The translations under genes were made by a program, and so were the position numbers. From contig LSSK01001735.1 of assembly GCA_001969505.1 (NCBI GenBank), positions 1 through 22,403 of the forward strand: a stretch of 22,403 nucleotides of DNA, given 5' to 3'. Source of the stretch: Zancudomyces culisetae (taxonomy: Eukaryota; Kickxellomycota; Harpellomycetes; Harpellales; Legeriomycetaceae). The notes below the pieces were generated by a model. That model saw only the letters and a program-made list of their open reading frames with translations, did not search any database and was not told the origin of the DNA. Shown one piece after another: positions 9,492 through 19,112 of this stretch; within the stretch, counting starts at the first letter, position 1; every line of letters begins with the position of its first letter.

Positions 9492-11139
9492 ATGGATCAA
9501 AGCGATATTGGTGGAAGCCGAAAGAAGCTCGGTTTACTCAATCAAACAATAAAAAGCAAATTCAGTCAACTCAGCACAAAGTTTGCATCCAATAAACAAC
9601 CAGTATTTCCTATCCATGGTAATTGGAACAGCGTTGAGGATGAAGATGGAGTTGATATGATACGGGTAGAAAGGTCAGAGACATCGTCTAGCGATATTTT
9701 GGATTTAGATTTGGAGGCTTTTAGAGAAGCCAATATTGAAGGAGACGATGGGGGAGTGTTGGCACAGTATGTCAATTCTAGCCTTATTTACGAAGCAGGT
9801 AAGAAAAAGCAACATTTTAAAGTTTAGTGTTTTGATTTAAATACAATGATTTAAGCCTGGTGTAAAAATTAAAAAAGAAAGGACAGTGTAAAATTTTTTA
9901 ATGTCAATGTAAATGTGGAATATAGGCGTAGACAGAGAGGGCCAACTTATGCTGGTATTTGCGGCATGCCAATTGCCAGATCCAAAGAGCACGGACTATG
10001 ATAGGCTTTTGAACTTGATAATGTTTAGATTGGACGACTTTGTAGAAAACGATTACACATTGATATTCTTTGCAGCGGGATCACAGTACAAACCAAGTAT
10101 TAAATGGGTATATAGAGCGTACAAAAGACTGACTAGAAAGTACAAGAAAAACCTAAAGAATTTATACATTGTTCATCCGGCATTGTGGATCAAAATAACG
10201 ATGGAAGCAATGAGCAGTATTTTGAGCCCCAAATTCAACCGAAAACTAGTGTGGATTAGCAAGCTATCAGACCTGGCAAAAGAAGTGCCTCTGGAGCAAA
10301 TCAACATTCCCGATGCTGTGTATGCACACAACCTGACCAAGGAGCAGCAGATTGAATACGAAGCGGATTTCTCAATGCCAGGAAAGTATTTTGGAGTGGA
10401 ATTGGAGGCACTGATGGGCCAAAATGGAGAAAGAGGTGTTCCTCCAGTAGTCACGGATGCAGTTGATTATCTGTTTTCACACGGACTAACTACACCCGAT
10501 ATATTTAGAAAGATGCCTCCAAAGGATGTGGTGAGAAAAGTGCGAGCCGAGTACGAACAGCTGGACAAGACTTCTGTCGCATATGCGCTTCATGGCGAAT
10601 ACGTGGCTGCCGCTGTGCTGAAGGCTTGGATTGGCGAACTACCACATCCCCTTGTTCCTCTGCAGCTGTACGAAATGGTTCGGGCCATCCCAATCGACCA
10701 AGGCGAGGTTGAAGCAGCAACATATATCCGTGACATTCTCCTTCCGTCAATGTGTGAGTCCAAATGTACTGCCATTCTGCTGTCCATTCTCATCCGTCTC
10801 CTCGATATGGTTTCGCAAAACTCGGGCGTAAACAACATGACTGCTGTAAGACTTGCTGTCGCCTGGGCTCCTTGCTGGGTTCGCTCAACCTCTCCTGAAC
10901 TGGACGTTGAAATGTGTAGCGCCACCAGAATCCGCCTCCCCGACTTGGAATCCCCCGATGCTGACGTCCCCAAACCCTCCAACGTCGTAACCCTTATTCG
11001 CATAATGATTTCCTACTACGACTTTGTCTTTGCTCCAACCATACTTGAGTTTAAAGACACTCTTGCCATCCACCGAATAACCAGCTCCGTTGAAGACCCC
11101 CCTCCAAAACCCCCTAGAAGAAAACCTACTGATCCTTAA
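9492..11139 (+). CDS. Sec14/CRAL-TRIO plus RhoGAP protein, p50RhoGAP-like
   Basis: Two exons, 9492-9798 and 9926-11139, join through a 127-nt GTAAG...ATAG phase-1 intron to give 506 residues. After an acidic N-terminus, a Sec14/CRAL-TRIO (BCH-type) domain covers about 104-245, with LVFAACQLPD, YTLIFF, KYKKNLKNLYIVHP and the LEQINIP end typical of p50RhoGAP/ARHGAP1. A RhoGAP domain follows (about 255-475), and the tail is proline-rich (PPPKPPRRKP), a possible SH3 ligand. Family members stimulate GTP hydrolysis by Rho/Cdc42 GTPases at membranes; the Sec14 module binds lipids or small GTPases. The arginine finger is present (IFR, Arg297), as is the Lys of VLK (Lys335). The conserved Arg of the LRELP motif is Gly339, and the Asn before LAV is Arg411. 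GAP activity may therefore be weak. The start has an A-rich context. Confidence 0.9.
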
Positions 11140-11308
11140 ACTCTCTTTGCTGATCTTTTCTTTTCTTTTTCTTCCCTTTTTTTTTGCTCTTTTTTTTTCT
11201 GGCTGTATTCCCGTTCATTATTTTTCCTTTTAGAACACCAATATCTCTTCTCTTCCCACATCCCCTTGATATTTACATCCCGTTCACCTGGGTCATCAAA
11301 GTATTATA

Positions 11309-12207
11309 CTACCTTTTATTTAGCTCTAGGATCCTTAAAATAACCCCGTAGATTACTCTAATTTTTGCTCTTATCGTATTGATTTGCTCGCCATATCTCT
11401 CTGCAGCTCTATTCATCAAAACACACACACATATATACTTGATATTTTTTTCTATATTTCTATCTTTTATTCGCCACTACGAAACCGTGACGGTTATTTT
11501 ATATTCGCTTACTTTTCTAAATGCTTATTCTTCTTTTCGATAAAAGCCTTGGTTTCCTCTTTAGTCATTTGTACATGAAATCCATATCCGACATTTGTGT
11601 ATATGTACTCTGTGCTTGAACTATTATGTTTATCGTTTTAGAATAAATTTTTTTATAGAATATGTAGACATAACTGTCAAGGCTTGTAGCATCAGTTTTG
11701 AGAATAACAAAGGAAACAGTTTTATATCAAGGTTTCATTCTCAGATCCCTTTTCTTTCCCTTGTGCACCTTCCCTTTTTAATTACCCTCCCCATTAGAGG
11801 TTCAACTTACACTCTACCATGCGCATAAAAGTCGGTTCCTAAATCAACTCGCATCTTCAATTCATTTAGATTTTGTTTTTCAATCATCTCGATATAGTTT
11901 TGCAATTTTGTGCTATATTTTTGGCATTTAATTATTGTGATTAGATGTTTGTTTCACAAAGTATACACTTCCCCTTCTCTTTCTCATTCTCTTGTTTTTA
12001 TGCAAATCTATTCATTCAAAAAAATATATTCAAAAATACTCACTATTCTGATATTTGGTTATAGACCAAATCTCTCTCTTCTGCAGCCTTTTTTAGCTGG
12101 GGTTGCAATACCTTTTCTATGTTGTCCTTGTGTTTTTGAACCGCATTCCGGATTTCGGTGTCCTTTATCCCACTAATCATATCATTGACCTGCTTCAACT
12201 CTTCCAT
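11309..12207 (-). CDS. UXT: UXT-like alpha-type prefoldin protein, four exons
   Basis: Exons on the minus strand are 12207-12044, 11912-11811, 11620-11513 and 11408-11309. The introns (131, 190 and 104 nt) all begin GTGAGT, GTAAGT or GTAAGC and end AG. The joined frame gives 157 residues, the same length as human UXT. An N-terminal coiled coil is followed by ERDLVYNQISEY, LQNYIEMI, the signature MRVDLGTDFYAHG, a beta-hairpin segment IYTNVGYGFHV, then EETKAFIEKK and a C-terminal coiled coil ending LELNKR. This matches the alpha-prefoldin layout of UXT (coil, hairpins, coil). UXT is part of the URI1 prefoldin-like/R2TP-associated complex and has been described as a transcription cofactor; the cellular role here is inferred. 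The gene converges on the RhoGAP gene (170 bp apart) and is divergent from the SDR gene. No exon exceeds 55 codons, so an ORF scan misses it. Confidence 0.88.
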
Positions 12208-12731
12208 TTTGCTTTTGCTATTCCGTTTTATTTTACTTTTCTTTTGAAATATGTTGTTCCCTTTTTTTCCCCCTGATCAATCTTGTTTAAAATTATGCGA
12301 ATTGTAGAGTTCTGAGTTGAAATAAAAAAAATTTTATCATTTTTTTCCGTGTATTTCTGGTAGTTTTTCGTTATTTATTTCCATCCCTGAAATTCTTGAA
12401 CCTTGCTATAAAATTTTAGAAAAAAAATATTTCTATAACCATCAATCATATTGTATACTAAAAATCGGAATGTTGACCCGTTTACAAATGTTCACATATT
12501 TCCAAAGAACGTGAAAAAAAATTTTTATTTCATACTATTAACAGTGAATTGCCGAGAAATGTAATTCTTCTAAAAACACACAGTGTAGCATAGGCATCAT
12601 TTAAATAGTTGTCCATTTTCCTCTCTTTGCTTTTTTCGTTTTTCTTCATACTTTTATTTCAAAAGCATATTAATTACTTTTTCTTTATAATCAAACATAT
12701 ATACTATATTTTGGTAAAAAGACAAAAAAAG
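12208..12731. promoter_or_regulatory. Divergent promoter region of UXT and SDR genes
   Basis: This 524-bp region lies between two divergent ATG codons and should contain both promoters. T-rich runs near 12230-12360 and 12610-12720 are typical of fungal promoters and leaders. A TATAAA-like element is present near 12408. The T-rich leader before 12732 is open in the SDR frame but has no in-frame ATG. Confidence 0.5.
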
Positions 12732-13799
12732 ATGCCAATCCTAGAATCCGGAACAAACTGCCTAAAAGGTGGAGTGTACAAAGCCTTCAATAAGATCGGT
12801 CTCGAAAAGTTTTACTTTCCCGTTTCCATTTTGACTGAGTTTGGATACACACTCCTTTCAAAACTTAATTTTGGAAGCAATGCGACGCCTTACAAACTCA
12901 ACAGTTATATTTCGGACTTTAAAACAAATATCAAACTTGCAGAGCGAGAAAACGATCAATTGCTTGCAGTTGTCACTGGTGCTAACAGCGGTGTTGGATA
13001 TGAAACCGCAAAATCTTTGGCCTATGCTGGATATGTGGTAATTATGGCATGTAGAAATAAGGAACTTACGGAAAAGGCTATCTCTGATCTGAAAACCGAG
13101 ACAGGACTGGATAGCTTCAAGTTTATGGAACTCAACCTGGCTTCATTCAAGTCGATCAGAAAGTTCCTCGAGTCATTCAAAGCACAATACACCAAGTTGG
13201 ATCTTTTGATAAACAATGCTGGTGTGATGATGTGTCCATATATGACTACCGAAGATGGTCTTGAGCTACAGTTTGGAACAAACCATGTGGGACACTTCAT
13301 TCTGACAAACGGCCTGCTTAACGAAATTAAAGCAGCAAAGCGTGCACGTATCCTTTGTTTGTCATCCATTGCTCAATTTACAGGTGTTTATGACAAGTCT
13401 CTTGTACTCGAGAGTTCTAAATACGATAAGGTTGTAAATTATGGAATAAGCAAGCTTGCAAATGCCATGTTTGCTCGTGAGCTGTCCAAAAGACTGGAAG
13501 GTACCGGTGTTACTGTCAATTCCCTTCACCCTGGGGCCGTTGATACTAACCTAAATAGACATCTTGGTATTACCGCATATTCCATTGGCAGAAAGTTCCT
13601 CACCTTGTTCTTACTTAGTCCTGCAGCTGGTTCTCTCACCTCCGTCAAACTTGCTCTTTCATCTGAATACGAAGGTGTGACCGGAAAATACTTTGAACAC
13701 GAACACGAAATGGTTCCCAAAATTGAAGTTGATAACCCTGAGTTATGCAAGGACCTTTGGGACTTTACTGAGGAATTAATAGCAACATACGACAAATAA
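12732..13799 (+). CDS. Short-chain dehydrogenase/reductase, retinol-dehydrogenase/WWOX-like
   Basis: An intronless 355-residue frame. The ATG at 12732 was chosen because the frame upstream has no ATG and it has an A-rich context. Classical SDR motifs are in order: the cofactor motif TGANSGVG (82-89), an NADP-type Arg in MACRNK (106-110), NNAG (161-164), catalytic Ser within LSSIAQF (211-213) and Tyr237/Lys241 in YGISK. LHPGAVDT follows. The extended N-terminus (1-75) contains a hydrophobic segment (about 28-45), which may anchor the enzyme to a membrane. The closest group by motif is the retinol dehydrogenase 11-14/WWOX-type SDR family, which oxidises or reduces alcohols and carbonyls with NADP(H). 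The natural substrate cannot be read from sequence. Confidence 0.9.
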   Translation: MPILESGTNCLKGGVYKAFNKIGLEKFYFPVSILTEFGYTLLSKLNFGSNATPYKLNSYISDFKTNIKLAERENDQLLAVVTGANSGVGYETAKSLAYAGYVVIMACRNKELTEKAISDLKTETGLDSFKFMELNLASFKSIRKFLESFKAQYTKLDLLINNAGVMMCPYMTTEDGLELQFGTNHVGHFILTNGLLNEIKAAKRARILCLSSIAQFTGVYDKSLVLESSKYDKVVNYGISKLANAMFARELSKRLEGTGVTVNSLHPGAVDTNLNRHLGITAYSIGRKFLTLFLLSPAAGSLTSVKLALSSEYEGVTGKYFEHEHEMVPKIEVDNPELCKDLWDFTEELIATYDK

Positions 13800-15572
13800 T
13801 TTTATTTTTTTATTTTTTATTTTTATTTTTATTTTTTGGTTGTGCATATATAGTTTTCATTGTCATCATTAGCATTATCATCACGATTGCTATTGTTATT
13901 GCTATTATTCAGGCTAGCCTGTAAAATATTGACTCTATTCTGGCTTATCTCGTTGATCAATGTTAAACCGACTTTATATAATTTTTTCTGGAGGCAGCTG
14001 CCAGTCAAGTATTAAATAACATGGGAGGACTTTCTAAAACCAACAGATTTTGGCGTGTGGTGACTGCTCATCACTTTGAAATTCAACCATTTTCGCAACA
14101 CCAAATGTTTGTTTCATCAACAGATACATTACGTTTACACACTTCAATTCTGTCATTTATAATATGAAATTATCCCTTCCCCTCATATCTCTTGTATTTA
14201 AAATGCTTTATCACATCATCTTCCCTACACCTTTGGCTATATCAGTGTATTCGTAGATCAAACAAGTGTGTGTGTTTTCAAACCAATCCGGTATTGACTC
14301 AACGGCTCGGACCGTTTGATTCTAACTTTTTTCTACTCTAGTCCTGTTTGTTAAGTTTGTTAAGTTGGTTGGAATCCCACCTGATTTTTTTTTTTTGCCA
14401 AGAAATGGATCATGGGGGTACTTAGGTAATTTATAGTGGTAATTCTGATATTTTTTTATTTTTGTAAAAATTATTAAAAAGCTCAAAATACCTTGGAAAA
14501 GCTTAGAAAACACTTTTCTTTCCCTTTGCTTTTTTTTTCTTCGTTGTAGATCCTGTTGTATTGATGCCTCTGCTCTACTTATTAACAAAGCTTGTCCTTT
14601 TGGCCTAATTTCTCTGTAAAACACGTTTTTCCAAGGTTTATTTGACAATTTTTGCAATATCACATGACCAAAACCCAGCCTAAAGACACTTGGTCAAGTA
14701 GAAAAAGAAAGATGCGAACCTCTAAAAACCTTTATAGCTGTCAGTTTCGCTCACACACCCTACTTATTCTTTCACCCTCCTATGTGCATTTCTTATTAGA
14801 CCTGCTCCCCATTATTCTATCCTTAATTTGGTAATAAACGGTTCAATAACCTGTGTTTTCACGCCTTGTTTGACATAACCTCACAATATTTTGTCTGCTT
14901 CTCCCCCCCCCCTTCCTCCTACTATTCTTTTAATAACGAGCAATTCTTTTTCTTTGGCATTATGTAAAAAATCACGCAGTTTATTCTTTTTTATAGTTTA
15001 TCCAATTAAAACTTGCATTTTTACAAACATTATAATTGAATTTACAAATGTCGAGTGAAAAACATATCTACAATGTTTTGAGTTCTCCAGCATTTCCAAA
15101 TTATAATGTTTGGCAAGCATATGATCAATAAGTAGGTAATTTTGAATTGATTATTTTTTTTTCTATCGTTCTGGCAAGCTACTTGCAAATGGTTGGAGCG
15201 AGAAAATTGCAAAAAATACAAAATCGGAACATGGTCACAAATTAAGTTGCATTTGCAAATAGCTACAACCCTCATCTTCTCCCATTGCCATTTGTTCTCT
15301 TTTTATCCATCTTTCCCCTTTTTTCCTTTTTTTCCTTTTTTTCCTTTTTTTTAATAGTAAAAAGTAATAATAAAATAAATGAATAAATCGAAACATGACA
15401 CCAAACCCTAAATTGTGATATAAATTGCTGAATTTTCCCTTTAACTTTTATTTAAAAAAATAAAAATTTTGAAGCTTTGTATTAGTACATTATTCTTTAT
15501 CTGAATTATATAGTTGTATTTCAAAGTTGGCATAAGTGCGTAATTTAACAGACGATAGGACGAACTTTAAAA
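13800..15572. other. 1.8 kb stretch without a recognised gene
   Basis: It starts with a T-rich run (13800-13838) that probably belongs to the SDR 3' end. It contains a 10-base C run (14903-14912), T-rich tracts with CC interruptions (15313-15352) and the promoter of the CYSTM gene. Minus-strand frames exist that could be exons, for example about 14509-14674 between an AG and a GTATTT, and about 13831-13999 ending in TAA. Their lengths are near what AT-rich random sequence yields and I recognise no family, so I do not call a gene. Confidence 0.4.
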
Positions 15573-16070
15573 ATGAACAACGACCCTCCGCCATACACCG
15601 ATAACAAAAACAGTAAGTTAGATATTGACTTTATAAATGAAATAGTGCTGGTATATTTGCGTCTAAGGCACGTACAAATATAGCACATATGTAACTAATT
15701 TTTGAACAAACGTATCTTACCTTGTTGATTTGATAATCTAGGAGGTTACCTAAATGGAAATGGCCAATCATATCCACAACAACCTAGCTACCCTACACCA
15801 TCTGGCTACGGTCAAAACCCCGGATATGGACCACAAAATGGCTATTCAGGACAACCTGGATACCCACCACAGCAGGGGTACCCGCCACAACAAGGATATC
15901 CGCCACAACAGGGATATCCACCACAACAGGGGTACCCACCACAGCAGGGATACGGTAATCCTCAAGTAGTATATGTACAACAACAGAAAGGTGGTGGTGG
16001 TGGTGGTGGATTGGCCACTGGTCTTTGCGCTGGTCTGGCATTATGTTGTTGCTTAGATATGATGTTCTAG
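15573..16070 (+). CDS. CYSTM-domain (cysteine-rich tail membrane) protein with PPxY and GYPPQQ repeats
   Basis: Exon 1 is 15573-15612 and exon 2 is 15742-16070, joined through a 129-nt GTAAGT...CTAG phase-1 intron to give 122 residues. The N-terminus carries PPPY (residues 5-8), a candidate WW-domain ligand. A Gly/Tyr/Pro/Gln-rich region contains five exact GYPPQQ repeats (53-82). After [10 protein letters not shown] and a run of seven Gly, the C-terminus is a short hydrophobic segment with [15 protein letters not shown]. That Cys-rich end is characteristic of the CYSTM family, whose members associate with membranes by the palmitoylatable Cys-rich tail and are linked to stress tolerance in plants and fungi. 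The precise role here is unknown. The tiny first exon is too short for an ORF scan. A related gene follows at 17054. Confidence 0.85.
15858..15947 (+). repeat. Five 18-bp repeats encoding GYPPQQ
   Basis: Five consecutive 18-bp units encode identical GYPPQQ hexapeptides but differ at synonymous positions (GGA/GGG, TAC/TAT, CCA/CCG, CAA/CAG). This points to protein-level conservation after duplication rather than very recent slippage. Confidence 0.95.
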
Positions 16071-17053
16071 GCTTCTTTTTTTCAAAAAAACAAAAAACAA
16101 TAACCTATCAGACCTTTTTTTAGTTTATTCCCCAATAGCATAGATCCATACCAGCTGTTTTAAACCACTAGTAGATTTTCTTTCGTGTATTACTGTTACA
16201 TTTAAATATACCACAATGGTGTACCTATTTATTCCTTTTTACTTGTGACTTTAAAGTGCTAAAGGCCGAATGGTGGAATTGTCGTAAATTAGCTCTAAAT
16301 GCACCAGTATCTGCTAGGATCATATATCAATCATGCATCTCGTTTCTAACAAACCTAACCCCTTTCCTTTTTTGTATATGACTTTCTTTCTCTTTCTCTT
16401 TCTCTTTCTCTTTCTCTTTCTCTTTCTCTTTCTCTCTCTTAAAAAAAAGTGCAGAACGCTTTCTAATAGTACGTTTTTGCGAGGGAAAATGCCAAACCGA
16501 GACCACAACTGCAATGTTTTTTGGGGGATATGAAGAGTTTCCTACTCTTTTATTAATTATGCAAACGGACTATCTGCTATCCAATGGTTGGTACATGCCT
16601 ACCTATACGACACTACCTCTTCTGTGAAACGTGTACCTAATTTAGGGCTGTGTCATTTAAAAAGCACTGTTTTTGTTAAGCCAGACTCCCTGTTTTCCTA
16701 GGAAACAAATAAAAGAACAAACATTAATGCGGAATATTATTAATTAAGCAGCAATACACACTTGTATTTCTTTTATATTATCCATGTATGTTCAAGTACA
16801 ATCAAAAAAGTACAAAAAAAGAACGAGTTGAGAAGTGGATGGATGAAGCGTGTTTTCTTTTTGTAAACTTTTGATATAAAAACAAGTTAGGAATCCATAT
16901 CCCTTTTTCATAAATATCCTTTTTTGACACAACTCAGCGTTTTGAACTTTACTATCAGTTTTTAAAGGCTAAAAGGTAATCAATCACTTCTTTATATATT
17001 AAGCAATCTAAGTAAAAGTAAACGTAGCAAATACTTGTTTTACAAAAGGAAAA
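16071..17053. other. Intergenic region with TTTCTC microsatellite
   Basis: This is the 3' flank of the CYSTM gene plus the promoter and leader of the next small gene. Apart from the microsatellite at 16387-16434 I see no gene or RNA. Frames of 64-66 codons overlapping the microsatellite are produced by the repeat itself. Confidence 0.5.
16387..16434 (+). repeat. Microsatellite (TTTCTC)8
   Basis: Eight perfect TTTCTC units in non-coding DNA, flanked by related CTTT and CTCT sequence. The period matches the coding arrays near the left end of the window. Confidence 0.95.
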
Positions 17054-17442
17054 ATGAAGATTAAGCCGGAGACTGACTCAGGTACTGATGCTTCAGGTAA
17101 GTTAGATTACCGGATTTATCCAGTAGGTAGTATATGTATATATTTACTGAACTCTGTTCATTTGTAATTTTAGGAAATCCTCCACAATCACTCTCATACA
17201 ACTATGTCTATAACTATCCACTGGAACCTGGACAACCGCAGGGTCATAAATCTTCACCTCTACCACCACCAGTTCACATGCACAATGCTAATGCGCAACC
17301 TATGCCACAAATTGTTCATTTAGAGCAATCAAAGAAAGGAAAACTCAATCCAAGTACTTCATGTGTTTTTATAGTCATTTTCTCGCTCTTATTTTCCGGT
17401 GGAGTTATATTTTTGGTATTTTATTATGCTATTAACCGATAA
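17054..17442 (+). CDS. Small proline-rich single-span membrane protein, probable CYSTM-like paralogue
   Basis: Exon 1 is 17054-17096 and exon 2 is 17174-17442, joined through a 77-nt GTAAGT...TTAG phase-1 intron to give 103 residues. The N-terminal 80 residues are soluble and Pro/Tyr/Asn/His-rich. After PQIVHLEQSKKGK comes one hydrophobic span (about 80-100, CVFIVIFSLLFSGGVIF) and a three-residue tail, a type II or tail-anchored topology. The architecture copies the CYSTM gene 1 kb upstream: a 13-14 codon first exon, a phase-1 intron starting GTAAGTTAGAT, a Pro-rich middle, a PQxVxxxQ..K.G motif and a C-terminal membrane segment. It has only one Cys at the membrane segment. I infer a diverged tandem paralogue; no function can be assigned. 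Confidence 0.75.
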
Positions 17443-19112
17443 TTAGTGATTCTGAGTATGGGGTTTAAGTTTAAAATCTTTTACCTTCTTTTTGTAGTCT
17501 TTATTTAATAAGTTTCAACAATAAAATGTCCAAAAACTTTGTAAAAAACTCTGAGTATTCTCTTAAAAATCCACTATTCTTACTATAAATATAGGTAATA
17601 ATATTAATATTTGCAATAAACTGATAATTGTTGTAAATATAAAAACTGAAATAGGAGCTGATACTGGAATATGAAAACTATTCTCATTAACCCTAAACTT
17701 TTATTTTCGTTTAATTTGATTTAGATTTTGGTTTAAATATATACTACAATTGCGTTTATTTTTCTTGCAGAAATGGAAATAGGACTAAAAAATAACTTTT
17801 ATCTATAACCAATGTAGTATAAGATACGGTTTCGTTCTAAAAGTGATTTATTAAACAGTAAAGATTATTTGTGCCAGAGAGACAAAAGATATAGTCTTTT
17901 TATTGAACAAACCGTGATCCCTGGCCTTGTCCTTCGTTATATAAACAAGTATATATATTTGATCGCCATACTTCATATGTTTGGCCAATATTGATAATAT
18001 GCCACACAATTCGTGATCTCACAAATAATGTTGATATTCTTAGGTGCAGAGGATGAGGGAAGAGTGAAGAGAGTATAAATTGAGATTTCGGATGGTAGAA
18101 TACTTGGTGTGCCTCTACGCTATACTATTTTCCAGGGATGGTGTGTGTAAAGCGTGGTCCAAAACCAACCTCGCTCTTTGGTCTCTCATCTCCCATGTAT
18201 ACCTTTCATTTTTCATTGCTGTTTATTGCATTTTGCGCCTATAGTTTTATCTTCTGACTAGATCTTGTGCATTTTATTTGCTAATGAAAAAAAGCGAAAA
18301 ACTGCTTCTTTATTCCTATTCGCTAAAAACAACTTTGCGCTTGGGAAATGGGATTGTACTTGATGTATTAGCGAACATCAAATACTTGATTCTGATTAGC
18401 TACTACCGAATGACTATGTAGACCGTTCATTCTATTTATTTTTCGTTTTTCCCTGCTATTTTTTAGAATGTGGCACTAGCTGGGTGCAAGCAAGAAAAAA
18501 ATATTTTAAGCTAATATTTTTCTACCAATGAAAATAATGCCTAGTACCAATCCCAAGTATTTCCTTTTTTGGAATACTTTATTTTTTATAGTAATATCCA
18601 ATTTTACTGGATTGTGGAGGCATTGAGGAAATTAGCGAAATAATGTTGGTCTACCAACGTGAAGGTGGAAAAAAGCTAAAATCAGAAAGAGCAACACAAA
18701 ACAAAAAAAAACACCAGTTGTATTGAATATCTTTCTGGTTTAGCTCAAAAAAACGATACTTTGAAGGCACAAGGCAATTCCTACATGCTAGTTTCAAGTC
18801 ACATACCCGAGCTTTAGAATATTGTGGGAACGATACTTGACCGAACATTATTGTTGGAGGACAAAGTGGGTCTCATTCAAGAAAAGGATAAAGGTTAGTA
18901 TAATATCGTGCTTTGCATTCAATTCTGTGACAAACTTAGATTACTTTGGGATAACATAGCATTTGTGTTGAATTGCCACATCAAACACATTCCCTTACGC
19001 GACAGTTTTAGCCGAAGCTCTAGTAAACATATAAAACCAAAATTGATACATTATTACCCACTTTTCTCCAAATAACAGGAAAGCGAAGCAAACAAAAAAG
19101 TGCAGAGTGCCA
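17443..19112. other. 1.7 kb intergenic region, no recognised gene
   Basis: A/T-rich flank holding the 3' end of the small membrane gene and the promoter of the Sds3-like gene. A possible 5'-UTR intron lies at about 18894-19079 (GTTAGT...ACAG), just before the Sds3-like start. The minus-strand 65-codon frame at 18651-18848 has no family features and is probably chance. Confidence 0.4.

Noticed and set aside
10505-11073. Several minus-strand frames within the RhoGAP gene
   Set aside because: They overlap a well-supported RhoGAP domain on the plus strand.
11384-12176. Three plus-strand frames of 64-88 codons
   Set aside because: They lie antisense to UXT exons and introns, and none has a recognisable domain.
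12609-12731. Hydrophobic 41-codon N-terminal extension of the SDR protein
   Set aside because: It begins at TTG with no in-frame ATG and is a T-rich leader; the ATG at 12732 is the likely start.
15754-15969. Plus-strand frame rich in His-Asn in the CYSTM gene
   Set aside because: It is an out-of-frame reading of the GYPPQQ repeats; the spliced frame gives the CYSTM end and stop.
16320-16533. Frames on both strands through the TTTCTC array
   Set aside because: The Phe-Leu and Lys-Arg runs come from the microsatellite; the flanks carry no coding signal.
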